A stretch of 64,000 nucleotides of DNA from an uncultured Pelagibacteraceae bacterium (GCA_902570785.1 CACFZK010000006.1:1-64000), one strand, 5' to 3'; shown: positions 22,329 through 33,042, counted from the first letter of the stretch. Made by a program: numbers and translations. The notes: generated by a model from the letters alone, not told the origin.

Positions 22329-22401
22329 ATAGATGAATTTAACATTTATTTAAATCAAATCACAAAATAATATATTATCAGTTTAGTTATATTTAATTTA
22401 T

Positions 22402-23178
22402 ATGAAAAAATTTAGATACCTAAAAATATCGAGAACAAAAAAACTTAGATATTTAGTCAATTATTACCAAAAAAAACTATATGTAATTTTTTTACCTGGC
22501 TTTATGTCAGATATTGGTGGTGAAAAACCCACAGCATTTTTTAAATATGCAAAAAAAAATAACTTAGGATTTTTAGCAATAGAATATTCTGGACATGGCA
22601 AATCATCTGGGGAGTTTACCAAAGGAAATATAAGTGAATGGTCGAAAGATGTTAAAAACTCAATTAAAAAAATTGTAAAAAAAAATAGCTTTATTTTAAT
22701 TGGATCAAGTATGGGTGCTTGGATTTCATTAAATCAATTTAAATATTTTAAAAATCAAATTAAGGGTTTTATAGGTATCGGTTCCGCCCCAGAATTTTTA
22801 GAAAGACTTATGTGGAAAAAATTCCCGAAAAAAATCAAGCATGAAATAATCTCAAAAGGTATAAGTATAATTAAGCATGGTGATCCAAATAATAAAAAAA
22901 AACAATATGAATATCCTGTAACTTATCAATTGATAAAAGATGGAAGAAAAAATAAAGTTTTATCAAAAAAAATAGCTCTTAGAATAAATGTAACTATGCT
23001 CCATGGCCAAAAGGATGAAGCAGTTCCTGTCTCTTTTTCAAGAAAAGTTTTAACATTGTTTACAAAAGCTAAAAAAAGAATTGTAGTTATAAAAAATGGA
23101 GATCATAGTCTCTCTAACAAAAAAAATCTTAAAAGAATTACCTTTGAATTAGATAAATTTGTTAAAAATATTTTTTAA
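22402..23178 (+). CDS. Alpha/beta hydrolase
   Basis: GSSMGAWIS nucleophile elbow, IEYSGHGKSSG, MLHGQKDEAVPVS, NGDHSLS. Confidence 0.82.
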   Translation: MKKFRYLKISRTKKLRYLVNYYQKKLYVIFLPGFMSDIGGEKPTAFFKYAKKNNLGFLAIEYSGHGKSSGEFTKGNISEWSKDVKNSIKKIVKKNSFILIGSSMGAWISLNQFKYFKNQIKGFIGIGSAPEFLERLMWKKFPKKIKHEIISKGISIIKHGDPNNKKKQYEYPVTYQLIKDGRKNKVLSKKIALRINVTMLHGQKDEAVPVSFSRKVLTLFTKAKKRIVVIKNGDHSLSNKKNLKRITFELDKFVKNIF

Positions 23179-24160
23179 GGATAGAGTTGTTATCCAACAT
23201 CCAAAAATATAGGTCTGCAACAACTTTTTTTAAGTTTCTTCTAGGTTCCCACTTATAAATTTTTTTTACATAATTTAAATCTGAAATAAAATATGGTACA
23301 TCATAAGATGAAGTTTTTTTTATTCTTCCAATTTTAATTTTATTTCTTGTTATATCTTGTGAAAGTTTAGTAAGTTGTAAAAGATTAATTGAGTTTTTCT
23401 TCCCACCACCAACATTAAAAAGTTTGTTGTTTATTTTTTTTATACTCTGAATTTGTAGTAAAACTAATTCACAAAGATCCTCTATATGGAGCACATCGCG
23501 CACTTGTTTTCCAGTACCACCAAAACCAATATAGTTAAGTTTTAAATTGTTAAGATGTCTCCATAACCATAGACTTACAAAACCTTGCTCCTCTTTGCCA
23601 AATTGCCAAGGGCCAGATACTAAAGCAACTCTATTAATTAAGTATTTTATTTTATGTAAATAAGCATATTCCTTTATCAATAATTCTGAACTAAGTTTTG
23701 TAAATCCATAAATAGACTTTGGATTATTTATATTAAAGCTTTCGTTAATTGTTCCCCTTTTTTTTAATTTGTACAAATTCTCAATGGAGTAAACTCTTGA
23801 ACTTGATAGATATATAATATTTGAATTATCCTTAGCACATTTCTTTAAAATATTAAAAGTCCCTAATAAATTAGAATTGAATACTTCTTCTATTTTTTTT
23901 CTAGATGCTTCAATAGCTGGTTCTGCAGCGCAATGTATTATTAAATCAAATTTTTTTAATTTTTTTATACTACTAGATTTAGAAATATCTATTTTAATGT
24001 TAGGAATTTTATTTTCCGTGATTCTCTTTTTATTTAAAGTTGAGCCTTTCCTAGATAAATTATCAATACTAGTAATTTGTGCTGCTTTAATTTTTTCTTT
24101 TAAAAAAATAGCAAGACTTGAGCCTATAAACCCACAACCACCCGTAATCAGAATTTTCAT
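23162..24160 (-). CDS. NAD-dependent epimerase/dehydratase
   Basis: ITGGCGFIGSSLAIFL Rossmann motif, SSSRVY, YGFTKLSSE, RDVLHIEDLCELV. Confidence 0.85.
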   Translation of the reverse strand: MKILITGGCGFIGSSLAIFLKEKIKAAQITSIDNLSRKGSTLNKKRITENKIPNIKIDISKSSSIKKLKKFDLIIHCAAEPAIEASRKKIEEVFNSNLLGTFNILKKCAKDNSNIIYLSSSRVYSIENLYKLKKRGTINESFNINNPKSIYGFTKLSSELLIKEYAYLHKIKYLINRVALVSGPWQFGKEEQGFVSLWLWRHLNNLKLNYIGFGGTGKQVRDVLHIEDLCELVLLQIQSIKKINNKLFNVGGGKKNSINLLQLTKLSQDITRNKIKIGRIKKTSSYDVPYFISDLNYVKKIYKWEPRRNLKKVVADLYFWMLDNNSILKKYF

Positions 24161-24166
24161 TTAATG

Positions 24167-27100
24167 TTATCCGGTCTCTAAAATATTCTTCTTTAGAGTA
24201 ATTGGATTTTTTAGTTTATTCAACATTTCTATTGGACAAACTTGTTTGAAATTTACAACTTCGTCAGAAAAGTTTTGTAAAATTTGTTTGGATACTTCAG
24301 ATTGAGTCTCTGAATTATATTCTTCCAAAACGGTTTTTAACCTTTCTTTCCAATATTTAGTTTCTGGTTTTTGCCAAACAACACTTGCAGAATTTACATA
24401 GTTCTCAAAAATATTTTCTGGGTCATAAACAAATGCCATTCCTCCTGTCATTCCAGCAGCAAAATTGTCTCCTACTCTGCCCAAGATGTAAACTTCACCT
24501 CCGGTCATATACTCACAGCCATTTGCGTCACAACCCTCAATTACTGAAATAGCGCCTGAATTTCTGACTGCAAATCTTTCCCCAGCTTTACCTGCTGCAA
24601 ATAATTTTCCTGACGTCGCTCCATACAAAACTGTATTACCAATAATTGTATTTTCATTTGATTTAAAATTATTTTCTTTTGAGGGCACTACTACAATTTT
24701 TCCACCAGATAATCCTTTTGCTACATAATCGTTTGTATCACCAAACAACTTAATTTTAATACTTTTGCATAAAAAAGCTCCTAAGGATTGGCCTGCGGAA
24801 CCTTCTAAAGAAATATTTAATGCTTCACTTGTAAAATTTTCTCCAAACTTTTTAAAAATGTAATGGGATAATTTTGTTCCAATTGCCCTATCTGTATTTT
24901 TTGCAACTGCATTCAAAGTCATTTTTTTATTTTGTTTTAATTCATCCTTAATTTGGTTCCATACTTTCTCATCAACATTATTATCAGGCACATAGTTTAT
25001 TAAATTGCTCTCTGAATATCTTGCATTGTCTCCTGGGTCGGTTTTTACCAACAAAGGATTTAAATCTAAATCATCAAGGTTAGGTGATCCTCTACTGACC
25101 TGATGAAGTAAATCTGTTCTTCCAATAACATCTTTTAAAGACCTAAATCCTAAAGAAGCTAAAATTTCTCTTACTTCCTTAGCAACAAAAGTAAAAAAAT
25201 TGACAACTTTTTCTGGTGTTCCTGTAAATTTCGCTCTAAGTTTTTCATCTTGCGAGCAAACTCCAACAGGACATGTATTTGAATGACATTGTCTAACCAT
25301 TATACATCCCATAGCGATAAGTGATGATGTTCCCATACCAAATTCTTCTGCACCCATCATTGCTGCCATCACAACATCTCTACCAGTTTTTATTCCGCCA
25401 TCAGTTCTTAAAGTGACCTTATGTCGAAGTTGATTAAGAGTAAGAATTTGATTAGCTTCTGTTAATCCCATTTCCCAAGGAACGCCAGCATACTTAACAC
25501 TTGTTTGGGGGCTTGCACCTGTTCCGCCAGAATGCCCAGAGATTAAAATTATATCCGCCTTAGCTTTTGCAACCCCAGCTGCGATAGTTCCTATACCTGT
25601 TGAAGCAACTAATTTAACTCCAACTCTAGCTTTTGGATTTACTTGTTTTAAATCATAAATTAATTGAGCCAAATCTTCTATAGAATAAATATCATGATGT
25701 GGTGGAGGAGAAATCAAAGTTACTCCAGGAGTAGAATGACGTAGTCTTGCAATTTCTTTTGTAACCTTAAACCCAGGTAACTGTCCACCTTCTCCAGGTT
25801 TTGCACCTTGTGCAATTTTTATTTCAATCTCTTTACAATTGTTTAGGTATTTAACAGTAACTCCAAATCTTGCTGATGCTACTTGTTTTACTTTAGAATT
25901 TGCAGAGTCTCCGTTTTCTAAAACTTTAAATCTTTTTTCATCCTCACCACCTTCACCACTGCATGATGCACCTTTTATTCTATTCATTCCTATTGCTAGA
26001 GTTTCATGTGCCTCGGATGAAAGAGCGCCATGGGACATACTTCCACTTCCAAACCTTGGTGTAATCTTTTCAATAGGCTCTACTTCATCAATATTTATAG
26101 ACTTATTTGAACTTCTGAATTCTAAAAGATCTCTTAAATTTGTTGGGTTAAGTTTATGGATTCCATCAGTATATTTTTTAAAGAGATCATATGAATTTTT
26201 ACCAACAGAGTGTTGAAGCAAATGAATAAGATTTCCTTGAAATTGATGATCCTCACCAGTTTTTCTGTATTTATAAAGTCCACCAATTGGGAGTACTACG
26301 ACATTTTTCTGATGAGCTTTGGAATGTAATTCTTTTATTTTTTTCTCAATTCCTGAAACTCCGATTCCTGATATTCTAGATACCATGCCAGGAAAGTAAT
26401 CTGCGACTAATCCCCGACTTAAACCAACAGCTTCAAAATTGCATCCACCTCTATAAGAACTTAATACAGATATTCCCATTTTAGACATTATTTTTAATAG
26501 TCCGGCATTTATAGATCTTTTAAATCTGAGCACACAGGATTCAAAATCTAATTTGCCAAATAATTTTTTATCAAATCTCTGGCGAATACTATCAATTGCT
26601 AAATAAGGGTTAATTGTGGTTGCGCCAACCCCAATAAGAACTGCGAAAGAATGAGTATCCATTGCCTCAGAAGTTTCAACATTGATAGAGGCGTAACCTC
26701 TAATACAAAGTTTGACTAAATTTGAATGCACCGCACCAACTGCTAAAATCATTGGTACAACAGCTCTTTCCTCTGAAATATTCCTGTCAGAAAGAATTAA
26801 GTGATTTGCACCTTCTCTAACTGCCACTTCCGCTTCAACTCTAATTTTTTCAATTCTTTCTTTTAAACCTTCATTTAAATTAAAAGTACAATCTATAGCT
26901 CTAACTTTTTCAGAAAATATTGATTTAAATTTTTTTAATTGCGAATTGCTAAGTATTGGGCTGTCAAGAACATATATATTTTCTTTTGTTAAATTTTCAA
27001 AGTCTAAGATGTTTCCTAGATTTCCAAATCTTGTTTTCAAACTCATCACATTATTTTCTCTCAAGGAGTCGATGGGCGGATTTGTAACTTGACTAAAATT

Positions 27101-28666
27101 TTGTCTAAAATAATGTGAAATCGGTCGGTAATGATTTGATAGCACTGCAACAGGTGTATCATCACCCATTGAACCTGTTGCTTCTTTGGCATCTTCGACC
27201 ATTGGATGCAGTATTAACTCTAAATCTTCAATACTGTATCCCGAAAGGTATTGTCTTCTTCGCAAATCTTCCTCTGAAAAATTGGCAAATTCTTTTTCTG
27301 TTGTTATTTTTTTGTCTAAATGAACTATTTGTTTATTAAATTGTTTATAATCTTTTGATAAATAGTCTTTAATTTCTTTATCTTTGTAAATCTTACCTTT
27401 CTTTAAATTAACAGCAATTAATTGGCCTGGACCTAGTCTTCCTTTCTCTATTATTTTTTTTTCAGGAATTTCTACCATTCCTGTTTCTGATCCTGCGCAG
27501 AATATCTTATCGGTAGTAATTGAATATCTTAGTGGTCTTAATCCATTTCTATCTGTTGCAGCGATAGCCCATTTACTATCTGAAGCACAGATTGCAGCGG
27601 GACCATCCCAGGGCTCAATTGTGCTGTTGAGAACATCAAAAAGTTGTTGATGAGATTTTGGTAAAATTTTATTTCTTTTTGACCATGCGTCTGGCATCAT
27701 CATAAGTTTAATTAGTGGAACCGTTTTTCCAGAATGAATTAATAATTCAAAAACATTATCTAATGCAGCTGAGTCAGAGTTTCCAGGAGTAATAACTGGT
27801 TTAAGATCTTCTACATTCTTAAATAATTTACTCGACATATCTTGTTCATGAATTTTCATCCAATTTACATTTCCTTTAAGGGTATTGATTTCTCCATTAT
27901 GTGCTAAACATCTGAATGGCTGAGCTAATTTCCAACTAGGAAAAGTATTTGTTGAAAATCTTTGGTGAAAAATAGCGTATCTTGAAATAAATCTTTTATC
28001 GTTAAGATCAGGGTAAAAATCAGATAAGGCTTCTGCTAAAAACATTCCTTTATAAATAATAGAACGAGAGCTTAATGAACAAATATAGAGATCGTTTATT
28101 TGTTGGCCTCTTGTAATTTTTAATATTTTTTTTCTAGATTCATAAAGCAATCTCTCAAGATCATCTCTCTCCATCAGTTTATTGCTCTTAAAAATTACCT
28201 GAGTAATTTCAGGTCTATTTGAGTCTGCTGTTTGGCCAAGAACAGCTGGATTTACTGGGACTTGTCTCCAGCCATAGATATAAAAATCGTTTTCTATTAA
28301 AACTTGCTCAATAATTGTTTTAGATTTTTCTTGTTCTGAATACTCAGTTCTCGGCAAAAAAATCATACCAACACATATTTGATTTTCACCTTCATGAGTA
28401 TGACCTGTATCTTTTATTTTTTCCAAAAAAAATTCTTTTGGTATTTCAATACAAATACCTGCGCCATCACCGGATTTGCCATCAGCATCGACTGCACCTC
28501 TATGCCAAACTGCTTTGAGAGACTGAATTCCATATTCTACAACCTCCCTCTTTTTTTTTGCATCAAGTGAAGTTATTAGACCAACCCCACAAGCATCATG
28601 CTCAAATGATGGGTCATAAGAGTGATTTTCTTCTAAGAGTTTTTTATTTTCTTTATATAATTTCAA
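24167..28666 (-). CDS. gltB: Glutamate synthase large subunit
   Basis: 1499 aa; HDACGVGLITSLDAKK, FGSGSMSHGALSSEAHE, GHSGGTGASPQTSVKYAGVPWE. Confidence 0.97.
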   Translation of the reverse strand: MKLYKENKKLLEENHSYDPSFEHDACGVGLITSLDAKKKREVVEYGIQSLKAVWHRGAVDADGKSGDGAGICIEIPKEFFLEKIKDTGHTHEGENQICVGMIFLPRTEYSEQEKSKTIIEQVLIENDFYIYGWRQVPVNPAVLGQTADSNRPEITQVIFKSNKLMERDDLERLLYESRKKILKITRGQQINDLYICSLSSRSIIYKGMFLAEALSDFYPDLNDKRFISRYAIFHQRFSTNTFPSWKLAQPFRCLAHNGEINTLKGNVNWMKIHEQDMSSKLFKNVEDLKPVITPGNSDSAALDNVFELLIHSGKTVPLIKLMMMPDAWSKRNKILPKSHQQLFDVLNSTIEPWDGPAAICASDSKWAIAATDRNGLRPLRYSITTDKIFCAGSETGMVEIPEKKIIEKGRLGPGQLIAVNLKKGKIYKDKEIKDYLSKDYKQFNKQIVHLDKKITTEKEFANFSEEDLRRRQYLSGYSIEDLELILHPMVEDAKEATGSMGDDTPVAVLSNHYRPISHYFRQNFSQVTNPPIDSLRENNVMSLKTRFGNLGNILDFENLTKENIYVLDSPILSNSQLKKFKSIFSEKVRAIDCTFNLNEGLKERIEKIRVEAEVAVREGANHLILSDRNISEERAVVPMILAVGAVHSNLVKLCIRGYASINVETSEAMDTHSFAVLIGVGATTINPYLAIDSIRQRFDKKLFGKLDFESCVLRFKRSINAGLLKIMSKMGISVLSSYRGGCNFEAVGLSRGLVADYFPGMVSRISGIGVSGIEKKIKELHSKAHQKNVVVLPIGGLYKYRKTGEDHQFQGNLIHLLQHSVGKNSYDLFKKYTDGIHKLNPTNLRDLLEFRSSNKSINIDEVEPIEKITPRFGSGSMSHGALSSEAHETLAIGMNRIKGASCSGEGGEDEKRFKVLENGDSANSKVKQVASARFGVTVKYLNNCKEIEIKIAQGAKPGEGGQLPGFKVTKEIARLRHSTPGVTLISPPPHHDIYSIEDLAQLIYDLKQVNPKARVGVKLVASTGIGTIAAGVAKAKADIILISGHSGGTGASPQTSVKYAGVPWEMGLTEANQILTLNQLRHKVTLRTDGGIKTGRDVVMAAMMGAEEFGMGTSSLIAMGCIMVRQCHSNTCPVGVCSQDEKLRAKFTGTPEKVVNFFTFVAKEVREILASLGFRSLKDVIGRTDLLHQVSRGSPNLDDLDLNPLLVKTDPGDNARYSESNLINYVPDNNVDEKVWNQIKDELKQNKKMTLNAVAKNTDRAIGTKLSHYIFKKFGENFTSEALNISLEGSAGQSLGAFLCKSIKIKLFGDTNDYVAKGLSGGKIVVVPSKENNFKSNENTIIGNTVLYGATSGKLFAAGKAGERFAVRNSGAISVIEGCDANGCEYMTGGEVYILGRVGDNFAAGMTGGMAFVYDPENIFENYVNSASVVWQKPETKYWKERLKTVLEEYNSETQSEVSKQILQNFSDEVVNFKQVCPIEMLNKLKNPITLKKNILETG

Positions 28667-30102
28667 GCTGCCACCTCTTTTTTCAGTTCAATCGATTTTA
28701 AATATTTTTCGATTTGAACTGCTGCATCTCTTCCGTCTCTTATAGCCCAAACAACTAATGATGCACCTCTTACAATATCTCCCGCAGCAAATACTCCAGG
28801 TATATTGGTCTGCATTGAAGTTAAATCAATTTTTATTGTACCCCATTTAGATACAGCTAAATTTTCTGAATTAAATAATTTTGGTAAATTTTCAGGATCA
28901 AAACCCAAAGCTTTAATAACAATGTCAGCTTCTAACTCATAATTTGAGTTTTCAATTATTACAGGCTTTTTTCTTCCTGAGGAGTCTGGATCCCCTAATT
29001 TCATTTTCTGAACTTCAACAGCTTTAATTTTTTTTTGTCCAATGAATTTTTTTGGACTAGATAGCCATAAAAATTCTACGCCTTCCTCTATAGCATTACC
29101 CACTTCTCTAGCAGATCCAGGCATATTTTCTCGGTCTCTTCTATACAAACATTTAACTGATTTTGCATTCTGTCTCACTGCTGTTCTTACACAATCCATT
29201 GCGGTATCGCCACCTCCAACTACTACAACTTTTTTATTTTCTGCATTTAGGGTACCGTCATCAAATAATTTTACCTTATCACCTAGACCTTTTTTATTTG
29301 ATGCCGTTAAAAATTCCATTGCAGGAAAAATATTTCCTAGATTGTTTCCCTCAATTTCCACATTCCTCGGTTTATAAACGCCAGTAGCAATTAATACAGC
29401 ATCATGTTTTTCTTTTAATTGTTCAAGGGTTGCATCTTTTCCAACTTCAAAATTCTGTTTAAATTTTATACCTGAGTCTTTTAAAAGTTTAGTTCTTCTT
29501 TCAACAACAAATTTTTCTAATTTAAAATTAGGAATACCATAGATTAATAAACCACCTGGACGATCGTACCGATCATAAACTGTTATTTGATAACCAAGTT
29601 TTCTTAATTCTTCAGCACAAGCCAATCCAGCCGGACCTGCACCGATAATTCCAACGGACTGTTTTTTTTGTTTTTCAACTTTTATGGGTTTAACCCATCC
29701 TTTTTCCCACGCGGTATCAGTAATATATTTTTCAACTGAACCTATTGTAACAGTTCCATGACCTGATTGCTCAATTACACAGTTACCTTCACATAATCTA
29801 TCTTGTGGGCATATTCTTCCACAAACTTCTGGCATGTTATTTGTGCTTTGAGAGAGTTCATATGCATCTTGTAATCTACCCTCAGCAGTTAATTTTAACC
29901 AATCTGGAATATTGTTATGTAATGGGCAGTGCACTTGGCAGAAAGGAACTCCACATTGTGAACATCTGCTAGATTGCTCTTTAGCTTTCTTATTAATATA
30001 CTCGTCGTAAATTTCCTTAAAATCTGTTTTTCTTTGATCAACAGATCTTTTGGGCGGATTCTGTTGATCTAGATTTACGAATTTTAACATTTTTTCAGAC
30101 AT
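28663..30102 (-). CDS. gltD: Glutamate synthase small subunit
   Basis: RCSQCGVPFCQVHCPLHNNIPDWL, GAGPAGLACAEELRKLGY, VVVGGGDTAMDCVRTA. Confidence 0.96.
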   Translation of the reverse strand: MSEKMLKFVNLDQQNPPKRSVDQRKTDFKEIYDEYINKKAKEQSSRCSQCGVPFCQVHCPLHNNIPDWLKLTAEGRLQDAYELSQSTNNMPEVCGRICPQDRLCEGNCVIEQSGHGTVTIGSVEKYITDTAWEKGWVKPIKVEKQKKQSVGIIGAGPAGLACAEELRKLGYQITVYDRYDRPGGLLIYGIPNFKLEKFVVERRTKLLKDSGIKFKQNFEVGKDATLEQLKEKHDAVLIATGVYKPRNVEIEGNNLGNIFPAMEFLTASNKKGLGDKVKLFDDGTLNAENKKVVVVGGGDTAMDCVRTAVRQNAKSVKCLYRRDRENMPGSAREVGNAIEEGVEFLWLSSPKKFIGQKKIKAVEVQKMKLGDPDSSGRKKPVIIENSNYELEADIVIKALGFDPENLPKLFNSENLAVSKWGTIKIDLTSMQTNIPGVFAAGDIVRGASLVVWAIRDGRDAAVQIEKYLKSIELKKEVAA

Positions 30103-30269
30103 CGGAAGAACATAGTTAAATTAAAGATAATTTAAAGTAAAATTAGGTCACTATTATTTACTTATTTTATAAAAAACCCTTTATTTTGTGTATATTTCGT
30201 CGCATAACAGATATGCAATTTTTAAGATGAACTCGTTGGTTGAATTAAATATAAATCAGCTGTCACTTC

Positions 30270-31037
30270 ATGGAAAATATAATTCAAATTCTTTTAATCT
30301 CAATAATACAAGGTATAGCTGAATTTATCCCGGTGAGCTCATCAGCTCATATTAATTTATTATCTAATTTATTTAATTACGAAAAAATTGAGCTTGCAAT
30401 TAATGTCAGTGCACATTTCGGATCTTTGATTGCTGTTTTGTTTTATTTTAATAAAGAAATTTATAATTTTTCAAAAAACAAGAATTTATTTTACAAAGTA
30501 ATAATTGCATCGATACCAATTTTTGTAATTGGTTATATTTTAATAGAGCTTAAAATAATTTCAAATTTAAGAACCATAGAGATAATGGGATGGACCACAA
30601 TTATTTTTGGTATTTTGTTGTATATTTCAGATAAATTTAAAATCAAACTTAAAATGAAAAATAACTTCACATTAAAAAATGCAATAATAATTGGTTTTTA
30701 TCAAACATTAGCTTTAATCCCGGGAGTAAGCAGATCTGGTATAATAATAACTGGTGCTAGATTTTTAAAGTTTAATAGAATAGATGCTGCAAAAATATCT
30801 TTTTTACTTTCTATTCCTGCTTTGGGGGCATGGAGTTTGTATGGTGTTTTTGACCTAATAAAGCAAAATGATCAAATATTGACTGTAAGTTCGATATTAA
30901 CAACTTTTCTGTCATTTGTATTTTCCTATATCACTATCAAATATTTTTTAATATATCTGAAGAAATTCAATCTTAATTTGTTTGTAATTTATAGATTATT
31001 AATGGGAATAATATTATTATCAGTAGTATACTTATAG
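30270..31037 (+). CDS. uppP: Undecaprenyl-diphosphate phosphatase (BacA/UppP)
   Basis: QGIAEFIPVSSSAHI and LIPGVSRSGIIITGARFL motifs. Confidence 0.93.
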   Translation: MENIIQILLISIIQGIAEFIPVSSSAHINLLSNLFNYEKIELAINVSAHFGSLIAVLFYFNKEIYNFSKNKNLFYKVIIASIPIFVIGYILIELKIISNLRTIEIMGWTTIIFGILLYISDKFKIKLKMKNNFTLKNAIIIGFYQTLALIPGVSRSGIIITGARFLKFNRIDAAKISFLLSIPALGAWSLYGVFDLIKQNDQILTVSSILTTFLSFVFSYITIKYFLIYLKKFNLNLFVIYRLLMGIILLSVVYL

Positions 31038-31163
31038 TAAAATTGTTAAGACTATCAAAATGATTAGAACAGAAAATAAAAAAACTATCACAGATTTTTG
31101 TAGGGATAAATGTGTTAAAAATTTCATATTTAGATTTTATAGCGAAAAAGGATACCTAAATCA

Positions 31164-32210
31164 ATGTCAATTGTATTAGTAACTGGTTCATGTGGGTTAG
31201 TTGGCTCTGAAGCTTCTACTTTTTTTTCAAAAAAGGGATTCGATATAATTGGAATAGATAATAACTCAAGAAAATTATTTTTTGGAAAAGATGGCGATGT
31301 TAGCTGGGTTAGGAAAAAATTAGAGAAAAGTATAAAAAGTTATAAGCATTATAATATAGATATCTCTGAACCAAATGCTGTAAGAAATATATTTAAAAAA
31401 TATAAAAAAAATATAAAACTAGTAATTCATTCTGCCGCCCAACCTTCACATGACTGGGCAAAAAATAATATATTTAAAGATTTTGATGTAAATGCAAGAG
31501 GAACAATTAACCTGTTGGAAATGACTAAAAACTATTGTTTTGATGCACCTTTTATTTTCATGTCTACTAACAAAGTTTATGGCGACAATCCAAATAAACT
31601 TCCATTAGTAGAAAAATCAACAAGATGGGAGATTAAAAATAATCATTTATTTAAAAATGGAATTGCTGAAAACATGTCGATTGATAACTGTGTGCATAGT
31701 TTTTTCGGAGCCTCAAAAAGTTATGCTGATCTTGCTGTTCAAGAATATGGAAAAAATATTGGACTTAAAACAGTTTGTTTTAGGGCAGGATGTATAACGG
31801 GACCTAATCATTCTGGCGCTAGGCTTCATGGATTTTTATCCTATTTGGTAAAAACTGCTTTAGATAAAAAAAAATACTACATTTATGGCTATAAGGGCAA
31901 ACAAGTAAGAGATAATATTCATAGTTATGATGTTGTTAATTGTTTTTGGCATTTTTTTAAAAAACCTAGAACTGGTCAGATATACAATATGGGTGGGGGC
32001 AGAAAATCAAATTGTTCTATAATAGAGGCAATAAATACTATTTATAAACTTACAAATATTTCAATTAAAAAAGAACTCAAGAGACAAAACAGAGTCGGTG
32101 ATCACATTTGGTATATTTCAAACATGAAGAAGTTTAAAAATCATTATCCTAAATGGAAACAAATATATAATTCTGAAAAAATTATCGATGAACTTTTGTC
32201 ATCAAGATAA
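31164..32210 (+). CDS. NAD-dependent epimerase, CDP-paratose 2-epimerase-like
   Basis: VTGSCGLVGSEAS, HSAAQPSHDWAKNN, STNKVYGDNPN, RDNIHSYDVVNCFW. Confidence 0.85.
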   Translation: MSIVLVTGSCGLVGSEASTFFSKKGFDIIGIDNNSRKLFFGKDGDVSWVRKKLEKSIKSYKHYNIDISEPNAVRNIFKKYKKNIKLVIHSAAQPSHDWAKNNIFKDFDVNARGTINLLEMTKNYCFDAPFIFMSTNKVYGDNPNKLPLVEKSTRWEIKNNHLFKNGIAENMSIDNCVHSFFGASKSYADLAVQEYGKNIGLKTVCFRAGCITGPNHSGARLHGFLSYLVKTALDKKKYYIYGYKGKQVRDNIHSYDVVNCFWHFFKKPRTGQIYNMGGGRKSNCSIIEAINTIYKLTNISIKKELKRQNRVGDHIWYISNMKKFKNHYPKWKQIYNSEKIIDELLSSR

Positions 32211-32849
32211 CTTTAAAAAATTTGAGATAATTTCTAAACCTTTTTTTCCACTCTTTTCAGGATGAAACTGGCATCCAATGAAATTATCTTTTGATACTAT
32301 AGCTGGGATTTTGTGTCCTCCAAAATCGTAAAATGCTGCAATATCTTTCTTTTCAGTTGGATCAACAAAAAATGAGTGAACAAAATAATATAAATTATTC
32401 TCATTAATTGATTTCACAAAATTAGAAAAGTTATTATTTGAAAATTGATTATTTAAATTAAGTTTAAACCAACCCATATTAGGAATTTTAAGTCTTTCAT
32501 TTTTTTGGGAAATTGAAGGAAGCTTTTTTACATTTCCTTTAATTAAACCTAATCCGTTGCTTTTTCCAAATTCTTCACTTGTATTAAAAAATAATTGTAA
32601 ACCAAGACAGATCCCAAGAAGTGGTATTTTTTTATCTCTAGTTTTAATTAAAGTTTCGGTTAATTTGTTCTTTTCTAATTTTTCCATAACTTTTTTAAAA
32701 GCACCCACGCCTGGAAAAAAAATCTTATTTGCGGATAAAATTTTATTAGAATTTGTTGTAACTTCGACATTATTGTCAAAAATTTCTACAGCTCTTTTTA
32801 AACTTAGAATATTGCTGCTACCAGTATCTACTATAATAATTTTACTCAA
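32202..32849 (-). CDS. hisH: Imidazole glycerol phosphate synthase subunit HisH-like glutamine amidotransferase; start corrected to TTG at 32849
   Basis: FFPGVGAF, LLGICLGLQLFF, GCQFHPEKSGKKGLEIISNFL. The track ORF to 32954 reads through tRNA-Arg; TTG-AGT-AAA preceded by AAGGAG is a better start. Confidence 0.82.
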   Translation of the reverse strand: MSKIIIVDTGSSNILSLKRAVEIFDNNVEVTTNSNKILSANKIFFPGVGAFKKVMEKLEKNKLTETLIKTRDKKIPLLGICLGLQLFFNTSEEFGKSNGLGLIKGNVKKLPSISQKNERLKIPNMGWFKLNLNNQFSNNNFSNFVKSINENNLYYFVHSFFVDPTEKKDIAAFYDFGGHKIPAIVSKDNFIGCQFHPEKSGKKGLEIISNFLKLS

Positions 32850-32872
32850 AGTAATTTTTCTCCTTGCTATCG

Positions 32873-32950
32873 TGGAGGTCCCAGAAGGATTTGAACCCTC
32901 AACCTTCTCGTCCGTAGCGAGACGCTCTGATCCAATTGAGCTATGGGACC
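32873..32950 (-). tRNA. tRNA-Arg(ACG)
   Basis: Reverse complement GGTCCCATAGCTCAATTGGATCAGAGCGTCTCGCTACGGACGAGAAGGTTGAGGGTTCAAATCCTTCTGGGACCTCCA; cloverleaf with anticodon ACG. Confidence 0.95.
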
Positions 32951-33042
32951 ACAATTTATTGAAGTATCAAAGAAATTACCAACTTTAAAGGGTTTTTATA
33001 TGGCATTGATATAAGTTAAAATAGAATGTAATTAGTCTATTC

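Noticed and set aside
20215-24160. Glycosyltransferase / galE / hydrolase / epimerase block as a hypervariable surface island
   Set aside because: Only four genes, tightly packed between thrS and gltB with no mobile signatures or composition break I could see; would need comparative genomics
30103-30269. Possible structured leader between gltD and uppP
   Set aside because: No convincing stem-loops or known riboswitch motif by eye
31060-31179. 39-aa ORF MIRTENKKTITDFCRDKCVKNFIFRFYSEKGYLNQCQLY overlapping the start of the epimerase gene
   Set aside because: No clear SD, out of frame with the downstream gene, no recognisable motif; may be chance in AT-rich sequence
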